In this document: positions 1 through 5,055 of the stretch, piece after piece
How positions within the stretch are numbered: the first letter of the stretch is position 1
Layout: each line of letters begins with the position of its first letter
Origin: Lysobacteraceae bacterium
GTDB taxonomy: Bacteria > Pseudomonadota > Gammaproteobacteria > Xanthomonadales > Xanthomonadaceae
Direction of reading: 5' to 3'
Assembly (NCBI GenBank): GCA_004173415.1
Contig: SEHC01000109.1
Location: 1 to 6,592 of the forward strand
DNA: 6,592 nt
Program-made: the position numbers and the translations under genes
Notes under the pieces: model-generated
What the model was told of the DNA's origin: nothing
Database searches by the model: none
Seen by the model: the letters and a program-made list of their open reading frames with translations, nothing else

Positions 1-117
1 ACCGTCTACGTGGCCACCGTCGAGAACATCGCCAAACAGCGCGGCACCCGCGTGGTCTGGGTCAATCCGCCGTACAAGCGGGTACCGGTCAACGCCACCG
101 CCAGCGCGCCGGACTGA
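1..117 (+). CDS. 3' end of an unidentified gene (C-terminal 38 residues)
   Basis: Frame 1 is open from the first base to a TGA at 115-117, so the start lies outside the window. Nearly every codon ends in G or C, as in the real genes here, which is the main reason to call it coding. The visible protein contains the segment VVWVNPPYKRVPVN and ends in a short Ala/Ser-rich tail (NATASAPD). I see no membrane segment or recognisable catalytic motif and cannot name the family. It runs convergently into the Smr gene with only 18 bp between the two stop codons, and no clear terminator hairpin separates them. TruD often lies near surE in gammaproteobacteria, but this tail does not resemble the TruD C-terminus as I know it. 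Confidence 0.7.
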   Translation, partial: TVYVATVENIAKQRGTRVVWVNPPYKRVPVNATASAPD

Positions 118-135
118 CCAGCCAGGCCCTGCCGC

Positions 136-678
136 TCAACGACGGGACAGCAATACCAGCACGGCACCGGTGCCGCCTTGCGCGGCCGGTGCCGAATGGA
201 ATGCCAGCACGTCTGCGCGATGGCGCAACATGCGGTCGACCAGGTTCTTCAGTACGGGGACGTCGCCAGCGCCGCGCTGGCCCTTGCCGTGAACGATGCG
301 CACGCAACCGTGTTCGTGGGCATGCGCCTCGGCAAGGAACTGGCGCAACATCGACTCCGCCTGCACCGTGGTGGCACCATGCAGGTCCAGTTCGTCCTGC
401 ACCGAAAAGCGGCCGCGCCTCAGGCGCTGGAACAATTGCGGCGATACCGGGTCGCGACGGTAGCTGAGGATGTCGCCGGCGGCGAGCAGCGATGAATCAT
501 CCAGTCCCCGCTGGAATTCCGTGCGTGCATCGAGCTCGTCCCGCTCCGCCATCCGCGCCCTGGGCCGCGGCTTCGGTCCTGCTGGCGCCGGCTCTGCCGG
601 CGGCAGGACCTTGACCGGCCCTATCGCCTCGCGGAACAGGGCGGCATCGTCGTCGTCATCATCTGCTTGCGTGGCCAT
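136..678 (-). CDS. Smr-domain protein (SmrA/SmrB-like putative endonuclease)
   Basis: This is a 180-residue protein close in length to E. coli SmrB (183) and SmrA (187). The N-terminus carries six aspartates in a row (residues 6-11), then an ALFREAIGPVKVL segment typical of bacterial stand-alone Smr proteins. A basic Pro/Arg linker follows (about 26-45), then an RRDP...LRRG region (74-90). The Smr domain spans about 94-178, with the DLHG motif at 98-101, the second motif HGKG at 130-133 and a C-terminal GGTGAVLVLL strand. In the family the Asp-x-His of DLHG is linked to nuclease activity, and E. coli SmrB cleaves mRNA at collided ribosomes. That role is inferred here. DLHG is SmrB-like while HGKG is SmrA-like, so I give no symbol. 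The ATG at 678 is the first start after an in-frame TAA, with no well-placed Shine-Dalgarno; an AGGAGG lies about 20 nt upstream. It is divergent from surE. Confidence 0.9.
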   Translation of the reverse strand: MATQADDDDDDAALFREAIGPVKVLPPAEPAPAGPKPRPRARMAERDELDARTEFQRGLDDSSLLAAGDILSYRRDPVSPQLFQRLRRGRFSVQDELDLHGATTVQAESMLRQFLAEAHAHEHGCVRIVHGKGQRGAGDVPVLKNLVDRMLRHRADVLAFHSAPAAQGGTGAVLVLLSRR

Positions 679-765
679 GCAAGCAGGTTAGTGCGTGGCT
701 CACCTCCTGGACAAGCCGCTGCGCGCCAAGCGCGCCAGCCACGGGAAGGGACCGTCGCCCTGCGG

Positions 766-771
766 TATCAT
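766..771 (+). promoter_or_regulatory. Putative -10 element for the surE cluster (TATCAT)
   Basis: TATCAT matches TATAAT at five of six positions and lies 22 nt before the surE ATG in the 115-bp gap between the divergent smr and surE genes. Initiation would fall near 778 and give a short leader. No convincing -35 box is visible at the expected distance. The same GGTATCATG string occurs upstream of rlmE at 4974-4982, which raises the chance that it is functional. Confidence 0.35.
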
Positions 772-783
772 GACGCGCAATCT

Positions 784-788
784 GAGGA
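784..788 (+). promoter_or_regulatory. surE ribosome binding site (GAGGA)
   Basis: GAGGA lies 5 nt before the ATG at 794. It favours this start over the in-frame GTG at 695, which would add 33 residues absent from the SurE family and has no such site. Confidence 0.75.
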
Positions 789-793
789 ACCCC

Positions 794-1573
794 ATGCGCG
801 TACTGGTAAGCAACGACGACGGCGTTGACGCCCCCGGAATCAGGATCCTTGCCGAGGGCCTGCGGGCCGCCGGCCATGAAGTCCTGGTGGTCGCTCCCGA
901 CCGCGACCGCTCCGGCGCCAGCAATTCGCTGACCCTGGACCTGCCGATCCGTATCAAGAAGCTCGACGAGTACACCTGGCGCGTGGCGGGCACGCCCACC
1001 GACTGCGTCCACCTGGCCCTGACCGGCATGCTCGAGGTCGAGCCGGACATCGTCGTGTCCGGCATCAACAATGCCGCCAACCTGGGCGACGACGTGATCT
1101 ATTCGGGGACGGTGTCCGCGGCAATGGAAGGGCGCTTTCTGGGCTTGCCGGCAGTGGCCATGTCGCTGGCCACCAGCGACCACAAGCCCCGCCATTTCGC
1201 CACGGCCGCGCGCGCCGCGGTCGAGATCGTGGCGCGGCTGAAATCCGATCCGCTGCCTGCCGACACCATCCTCAACGTGAATGTGCCGGACCTGGCATGG
1301 GACCAGGTGGCGGGCTTCGAGGTCACCCGCCTCGGCAATCGCCATCGTTCCGAAGCCTGCCTGCCGCAGCCCGATCCGCGCGGCGGCACGGTGTACTGGA
1401 TCGGTCCGGCCGGCCAGGAGCAGGACGCCGGCCCCGGCACCGACTTCCATGCGGTGCGCACCGGCTTCATCTCCATCACCCCGATCCACGTCGACCTGAC
1501 CCGTTACCAGGCGCTGGAGAAGGTCGCCAGCTGGGTCGGTGGCCTCAGCGCCTCGCTGGAGGTGTCGGCATGA
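794..1573 (+). CDS. surE: 5'/3'-nucleotidase SurE (stationary-phase survival protein)
   Basis: SurE is a cytoplasmic, divalent-metal-dependent phosphatase that acts on nucleoside 5'- and 3'-monophosphates, and in E. coli also on short polyphosphate. The 259-residue product matches the usual length (253 in E. coli). It begins with the hallmark MRVLVSNDDG, giving metal ligands D8 and D9. The expected S40 lies in DRDRSGASNS and N92 in the SGINNAANLGDD segment, followed by IYSGTVSAAMEG, so all four ligands are present. The start at 794 is set by a GAGGA site and by alignment to the family. It is the first gene of a four-gene same-strand cluster, and its TGA overlaps the pcm ATG in an ATGA. Antisense open frames across it are GC-driven shadows. 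Identity is very secure; the substrate range is known from relatives only. Confidence 0.98.
   Translation: MRVLVSNDDGVDAPGIRILAEGLRAAGHEVLVVAPDRDRSGASNSLTLDLPIRIKKLDEYTWRVAGTPTDCVHLALTGMLEVEPDIVVSGINNAANLGDDVIYSGTVSAAMEGRFLGLPAVAMSLATSDHKPRHFATAARAAVEIVARLKSDPLPADTILNVNVPDLAWDQVAGFEVTRLGNRHRSEACLPQPDPRGGTVYWIGPAGQEQDAGPGTDFHAVRTGFISITPIHVDLTRYQALEKVASWVGGLSASLEVSA
1558..1564 (+). promoter_or_regulatory. pcm ribosome binding site (GGAGGTG)
   Basis: A strong Shine-Dalgarno sits inside the last codons of surE, 5 nt before the ATG at 1570. It decides the pcm start: the alternative ATG at 1615, which aligns with the E. coli start, has only a poorly spaced AGGGA directly before it. Confidence 0.8.
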
Positions 1574-2250
1574 CCCCACGGCTGCGCCTGCAACCGCAAG
1601 CGGTCGGCCAGGGAATGACTTCGCAACGGGTACGCGACCGCCTCGTCGAACGCCTGCGCGAATCCGGGATCCGCGACGAGAACGTGCTCAACGCAGTACG
1701 CACGGTGCCGCGCCACCTGTTCGTGGACGAGGCGCTGGCCATGCGCGCCTACGAAGACACCGCCCTGCCGATCGGGCACAGCCAGACCATTTCCCAGCCA
1801 TGGGTCGTGGCGCGCATGACCGAAGCGCTTTTGCTGGATGGTGCGCCCAAGCGGGTGCTGGAGATCGGCACCGGCTCCGGCTACCAGGCCGCGATCCTCG
1901 CGGCCCTGGGACTCGAGGTCTATACCGTGGAGCGCATCGGCGACCTGCTGCGACAGGCACGCAAGCGCCTGCGCCAGTTGGGCATGAACGTGCGCAGCAA
2001 GCATGACGACGGCCGCATCGGCTGGCCCGAGCACGCCCCTTACGACGCAATCATCGTCACCGCGGCGGCGCCGGCGCTGGTCAACGCGCTGATCGACCAG
2101 CTGGCGGTCGGCGGGCGCCTGGTCGCGCCGGTGGGCGGGGCGTCGGCGCAATCCTTGCTGAAGCTGACCAAGCTCGCCGACGGCAGTGTTGACGAGCAGG
2201 TATTGGCCCCCGTGGTATTCGTGCCACTCCTGTCCGGTACGCTCGATTGA
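1570..2250 (+). CDS. pcm: Protein-L-isoaspartate O-methyltransferase
   Basis: Pcm transfers a methyl group from S-adenosylmethionine to the free carboxyl of L-isoaspartyl residues in aged proteins, starting their repair to L-aspartate. The 226-residue product carries the family motifs in order: PRHLFVDEA (48-56), the substrate-site motif LPIGHSQTISQP (66-77), the SAM-binding loop VLEIGTGSGYQAA (96-108), the acidic end of the next strand at TVE (119-121), and PYDAIIVTAAAP (157-168). It ends in VPLLSGTLD, like the VPL-G-L end of other Pcm proteins. Fifteen residues (MTPRLRLQPQAVGQG) precede the point where E. coli Pcm starts. I keep them because of the GGAGGTG site and the ATGA overlap with surE, which suggest translational coupling, and because related xanthomonad proteins seem to share them. 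The stop overlaps the TTG start of the next gene. Confidence 0.97.
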   Translation: MTPRLRLQPQAVGQGMTSQRVRDRLVERLRESGIRDENVLNAVRTVPRHLFVDEALAMRAYEDTALPIGHSQTISQPWVVARMTEALLLDGAPKRVLEIGTGSGYQAAILAALGLEVYTVERIGDLLRQARKRLRQLGMNVRSKHDDGRIGWPEHAPYDAIIVTAAAPALVNALIDQLAVGGRLVAPVGGASAQSLLKLTKLADGSVDEQVLAPVVFVPLLSGTLD

Positions 2251-2951
2251 GCCTGCCGGAGCAAACTCCCGCAACACTGGACCAGAAGAGAATGGAATCG
2301 AGCGGCGGACAGGCGGACAAGCAGGGAGGTGAAGCGCCGGCGCTAGGTGAGCAGATCGCGGCGATCATCGACGACCTCCCCGAAGACAGCCTGACCCTGG
2401 GCAACCTGCTGGACAGGTTCGGCGAGGATGGGCTGCTGCTGCTGACGATCCTCTTGACCCTGGTGTTCCTGATTCCTGTCTCGATCCCCGGCGTCAGCAC
2501 GGTGTTCGGCGCCGCGATCCTGCTGGTGGGCATCAGCCGGTTGGTGGGCAAGCCTTTATGGTTGCCCGCACGGCTCAAGCACAAGGCATTGCCCGCCGAC
2601 AAACTGCGCCCGGGCCTGTTGCGCGGCATGGTGTGGGTGAAGCGCCTTGAGAAGATAAGCCGCCCGCATCGCCTGCGCCTGTTCGTCGCCGGCCGGGCGC
2701 AAGGCCTGTTCAATAACCTTGCATTCATCCTCGCCGCGTTATTGCTGATGGCGCCGTTTGGCTTCATCCCGTTCAGCAATACCTTGCCCGGCTTGGCGCT
2801 GCTGTTCTATGCGATAGGGATGATCCAGCGCGATGGAGTCGCCATCCTGCTCGGTCACCTGTCCAACATCGCCACGATCGTCTACTTCGGGCTGCTGATC
2901 GGCGGGGGCGGGGTCGCGGTACGCGAGTTGTTCCAGAAGTTGTCCGGATGA
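2247..2951 (+). CDS. ExoD-family (exopolysaccharide synthesis) membrane protein
   Basis: The 234-residue protein has the ExoD layout. A hydrophilic N-terminus is followed by the signature LGNLLDRFGEDG (51-62) and a hydrophobic stretch with IPVSIPGVSTVFG (76-88). A basic cytoplasmic-looking loop (about 106-145) comes next, then further hydrophobic stretches at about 156-176, 179-193 and 203-220 with APFGFIPFSNTLPG (169-182). I expect four to five inner-membrane segments. ExoD was named for exopolysaccharide and alkali-sensitivity phenotypes in Sinorhizobium; its biochemical role is unknown. The TTG at 2247 overlaps the pcm stop, suggesting coupling, but has no visible Shine-Dalgarno. The alternative in-frame ATG at 2292 would remove 15 hydrophilic residues; its AGAAGAG is only 1 nt away, too close to be a good site. 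The conserved part starts near residue 34, so the start is uncertain. The family call is solid. Confidence 0.88.
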   Translation: MSLPEQTPATLDQKRMESSGGQADKQGGEAPALGEQIAAIIDDLPEDSLTLGNLLDRFGEDGLLLLTILLTLVFLIPVSIPGVSTVFGAAILLVGISRLVGKPLWLPARLKHKALPADKLRPGLLRGMVWVKRLEKISRPHRLRLFVAGRAQGLFNNLAFILAALLLMAPFGFIPFSNTLPGLALLFYAIGMIQRDGVAILLGHLSNIATIVYFGLLIGGGGVAVRELFQKLSG

Positions 2952-3013
2952 GCACCCTGATCGCACGCGAGCGCCATGGTGGCCATGGATCCACGCCCCG
3001 GCGCCTGGCCACT

Positions 3014-3020
3014 GGAGGAA
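3014..3020 (+). promoter_or_regulatory. Candidate nlpD ribosome binding site (GGAGGAA)
   Basis: A purine-rich GGAGGAA precedes the ATG at 3033, with 12 nt between them. The spacing is on the long side. It still supports 3033 over the in-frame ATGs at 2976 and 2985, because starting there would bury the lipoprotein signal inside the protein. Confidence 0.55.
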
Positions 3021-3032
3021 ACGAGATCACGC

Positions 3033-3839
3033 ATGACCAAGACCGTACCTAACGCCCAGTCCACCGCCGCGGCCCTGATGCTGGCTTGCCTGGCGCTGGC
3101 GCTGGCCGCCTGTTCCAGCACGGTGAGCCGTGAGGGCAGCACCGCAGGCAGCTCGCAGCGCATCGTTTCCAAGCCCAAGTACGGAGCCACCGTGCAGGTC
3201 CAGCGGGGCGACACCCTGTATGGGCTGGCATTCCGCAATGGCATCGATTTCCGCGACCTGGCCAGCTGGAACCGGATCAATGCGCCGTACACGATCTACC
3301 CGGGGCAGAGCCTGCGCCTGTATCCCTCGGCAGGTGACCGGGGATCCTCCAGCGTCGCGGCGCGTCCGGAGGCTACCACCCAGGTGCCCGCCAGGCCTGC
3401 GCCGTCGGCCACCCGGGCGACTAACCCCCCGGCTGCGCCGGCGATTGCCCCGTCCCCCATCAGCAGTGGCTTCAGCTGGCGCTGGCCGGCGGATGGCGCG
3501 GTGATCGGCAGGTTCAGTGCCGGCGATGCGTCCAAGCAGGGTGTCGACATCGCCGGCAGCAGTGGGCAGGCAGTGCGTGCAGGCGCCGACGGCGTGGTGG
3601 TGTACTCCGGTGGCGGCCTGGTCGGATACGGAGAACTGGTCATCATCAAGCACAGCGAATCGTGGCTGTCCGCGTACGGCCATAACCGGAAGCGGTTGGT
3701 GAACGAAGGCCAGAACGTCAAGGCGGGCCAGCAGATCGCGGAAATGGGGCGCAGCGGCGCGTCGCGCGACATGCTGCACTTCGAGATCCGCTACAACGGC
3801 AAGCCGGTGGATCCGCTGCAGTACCTGCCCAGGCGCTGA
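3033..3839 (+). CDS. nlpD: NlpD-like LysM/LytM-domain outer-membrane lipoprotein (amidase activator)
   Basis: The 268-residue protein starts with a lipoprotein signal peptide ending in the lipobox LAAC, so Cys27 would be lipidated; Ser at +2 predicts outer-membrane sorting. A LysM peptidoglycan-binding domain follows (about 53-98, QVQRGDTLYGLAFRNG...IYPGQSLRLYP). An Ala/Pro/Ser/Thr-rich linker (100-146) leads to a C-terminal M23/LytM domain (148-264). That domain is degenerate: the first zinc His of HxGxD is Lys168 (KQGVD), and the first His of HxH is Met247 (MLH). Asp172, His217 and His249 remain. E. coli NlpD has the same two positions altered and works by activating the amidase AmiC at division, so I infer an activator rather than a hydrolase. 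It is clearly shorter than E. coli NlpD (379), mainly in the linker. An 81-bp gap separates it from the exoD-like gene. No rpoS follows. Confidence 0.93.
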   Translation: MTKTVPNAQSTAAALMLACLALALAACSSTVSREGSTAGSSQRIVSKPKYGATVQVQRGDTLYGLAFRNGIDFRDLASWNRINAPYTIYPGQSLRLYPSAGDRGSSSVAARPEATTQVPARPAPSATRATNPPAAPAIAPSPISSGFSWRWPADGAVIGRFSAGDASKQGVDIAGSSGQAVRAGADGVVVYSGGGLVGYGELVIIKHSESWLSAYGHNRKRLVNEGQNVKAGQQIAEMGRSGASRDMLHFEIRYNGKPVDPLQYLPRR

Positions 3840-4190
3840 CGGGTCGCGGCCTCTCAGGCGCCCGGTTTCACGGCAGGTCTGACCGAGTTGTGGTCCGCGC
3901 CCCAGGTGCGGAAACCGGAGGTATCAGGTGGATCCGGGTGTCGGCTTGGAAGCGCAGGCCCAGCGTCAGCGCTGGTCCCTTCTTTCCCCGGTACTCGCAG
4001 GGGCGGGTGATTTTGTCGGCCGCGGCCGGGAGGTCGATGCATCGGCGACGCCGTGGCGGTCCAGGTATTGCCCGCTACTCGGCGGCATCTTGGCGTGTGG
4101 AGAGGCCGACCATGGCTGGAACCTGTCGCCAGGCGCGCAGCGCGCGCAACCCCGAAGCAGGGCCAGCAACCAGGCGGGCCCGGATCCTGG
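3840..4190. other. Convergent gap after nlpD: no intact gene, possible decayed minus-strand gene
   Basis: This 351-bp stretch lies between the convergent nlpD and Mth938-like genes. The reading frames within it look poor as genes. On the minus strand, three GC3-rich pieces in different frames succeed one another. The first contains GQYLDRHGVADAS and ends near 4035. The second runs about 4034-3940 and contains ADKITRPCEYRGKKG and GPALTLGLRFQADTRIH. The third contains DTSGFRTWGADHNSVRP and ends at the TGA at 3854-3856. Joined, they read like the C-terminus of one protein broken by frameshifts. I do not recognise the family, and chance coding-like frames are common at this GC content. No trace of a sigma factor was seen. 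A plus-strand hairpin with a T-rich tail lies at 3957-3985 and is listed separately. Confidence 0.3.
3957..3985 (+). terminator. Possible rho-independent terminator of the surE-nlpD cluster
   Basis: CCAGCG (3960-3965) pairs perfectly with CGCTGG (3970-3975) around a TCAG loop. After one C/T mismatch, GG (3957-3958) pairs with CC (3977-3978). The tail contains TTCTTT (3980-3985). Read on the minus strand there is no T-run. It lies about 120 nt past the nlpD stop, and the T-run is short and interrupted, so the call is tentative. Confidence 0.35.
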
Positions 4191-4592
4191 TCACCGTTGT
4201 GGCGTTTCGGCCTGGTCCGGCCGGGCCAGCAGGAATCCCGCGACCACGCGCCTGCCTTCGCCGGCCAGCACGTTGAAGGTGCGGGCAGCGGCAGGATTGG
4301 CCATGACCTCGATGCCGATGCCGCGGGTCAGGCAGGCGGCCATCACCGACGCCGGGGGGAACAACTGCCGCTCGCCAGTGCCCAGCAGGATCAGCTCGGG
4401 GCCAAGCGCCAGCAGCGGGTCCAGGTCGCCGGCCACCAGTCCGGCGGCATCGATGACCGGCCAGTCTTCGATCAGCTGGTCCGGGGACAGGATGAAGCTG
4501 GCCTCCAGCACGCGGTCGTTGACCCTTGCGCTGCGACCATCGGCGGTACGCAGGGCGTAGGCGTAATCGGGGCGTTCGTGGTTCAGCTGCAT
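4191..4592 (-). CDS. Mth938-like domain protein (DUF498 / AAMDC-NDUFAF3 fold family)
   Basis: This 133-residue soluble protein consists almost wholly of one Mth938-like domain. Visible hallmarks are ILSPDQLIEDWP (34-45), the strand and loop PELILLGTGERQLFPP (65-80), and the C-terminal signature GIGIEVMANPAAARTFNVL (91-109) ending in EGRRVVAGFLL (112-122). The family has bacterial, archaeal and mitochondrial members; human NDUFAF3 helps assemble respiratory complex I, but the function of the bacterial proteins is not established. I see no catalytic motif, signal peptide or membrane segment. The ATG at 4592 gives the normal family length; no good Shine-Dalgarno precedes it. It lies 44 bp downstream of yhbY on the same strand and may share its transcript, although a hairpin sits between them. 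It converges with nlpD across a 351-bp gap. Confidence 0.9.
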   Translation of the reverse strand: MQLNHERPDYAYALRTADGRSARVNDRVLEASFILSPDQLIEDWPVIDAAGLVAGDLDPLLALGPELILLGTGERQLFPPASVMAACLTRGIGIEVMANPAAARTFNVLAGEGRRVVAGFLLARPDQAETPQR

Positions 4593-4613
4593 GGGTCGTG
4601 GCTCGCGTGCGGT

Positions 4614-4631
4614 GGCAGCGGTTGCGCTGCC
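4614..4631. repeat. Perfect 7-bp inverted repeat (hairpin) between yhbY and the Mth938-like gene
   Basis: GGCAGCG (4614-4620) and CGCTGCC (4625-4631) flank a GTTG loop (4621-4624). It begins 5 nt after the yhbY stop as read on the minus strand. No T-run follows in that direction, so a classical intrinsic terminator is unlikely. A stabilising 3' hairpin or partial attenuator between the two co-directional genes is possible. Confidence 0.45.
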
Positions 4632-4636
4632 CGGGC

Positions 4637-4942
4637 TTACTTGCGCGGAAGCACGATCTGGCGGTGGTCCTTGCTGGGCCGGTAGAGCACGGCCACGTGG
4701 CCGATGCGCTGGACCAGCGCCGCCGCCGATTTCTCCACGATCTCGCCGATCATGGCGTCCCGCGCTTCACGGTCCTCGGCGCCGATCTTCACCTTGACCA
4801 GCTCGTGCTGTTCGAGCACGGCATCCAGCTCGGTCAGGAACGCGGGGGTCAGGCCTTTGGCGCCGATCTGCAGCAGGGCCCTGAGGTCGTGCGCCTGGCC
4901 GCGAAGGAAGCGGGTCTGGCTGGAGGTCAAGGCTGTGGACAT
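4637..4942 (-). CDS. yhbY: YhbY family CRM-domain RNA-binding protein (ribosome assembly)
   Basis: The 101-residue product matches E. coli YhbY (97 residues) along its length. It has the CRM-domain layout: a basic N-terminal helix (TSSQTRFLRGQAHDL), the GxxG RNA-binding loop GAKG (27-30) within LLQIGAKGLTPA, then HELVKVKIG (46-54), ALVQRIGHVAVLYRPSK (75-91) and a basic end IVLPRK. In E. coli, YhbY associates with precursors of the 50S ribosomal subunit, which suggests a role in its assembly; that is inferred here. The gene is divergent from rlmE, as in E. coli, with 113 bp between the two starts. The ATG at 4942 gives the standard family start. No strong Shine-Dalgarno is visible ahead of it. 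Confidence 0.96.
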   Translation of the reverse strand: MSTALTSSQTRFLRGQAHDLRALLQIGAKGLTPAFLTELDAVLEQHELVKVKIGAEDREARDAMIGEIVEKSAAALVQRIGHVAVLYRPSKDHRQIVLPRK

Positions 4943-4975
4943 GCGCTGCGGTACGGGCGGGAAGGGGCTTCAGGG

Positions 4976-4981
4976 TATCAT
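4976..4981 (+). promoter_or_regulatory. Putative -10 element for rlmE in the yhbY-rlmE divergent gap (TATCAT)
   Basis: TATCAT sits within GGTATCATG (4974-4982), the same nine bases found before surE. It would place initiation near 4988 and leave a leader of about 68 nt before the rlmE ATG. No clear -35 box is seen. Read on the other strand, CATGATACC could instead or also serve yhbY, which starts 33 bp away. Confidence 0.3.
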
Positions 4982-5055
4982 GCGGCCCTCCCCCCGATCT
5001 CTTTCCCTGCTCTCCGCGCCCGCGCGCGCCGACGTCCGGGAAGCCCCACGACCTT

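Noticed and set aside
695..793. Upstream GTG start extending surE by 33 residues
   Set aside because: SurE proteins begin at MRVLVSNDDG, and the ATG at 794 has a GAGGA site 5 nt upstream.
659..1579. A 306-codon open frame on the minus strand opposite surE
   Set aside because: It lies antisense to a secure surE, its composition (His/Gly/Gln/Asp-rich) is that of a GC-rich shadow frame, and it shows no recognisable motif.
2976..3032. Earlier nlpD starts at ATG 2976 or 2985
   Set aside because: They would put up to 19 hydrophilic residues before the lipoprotein signal peptide and lack a ribosome binding site; 3033 gives a normal signal and lipobox.
3928..4560. A 210-codon plus-strand frame over the nlpD downstream gap and the Mth938-like gene
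   Set aside because: Most of it is antisense to a recognised gene, codon third positions are not GC-biased in the gap, and no motif is seen.
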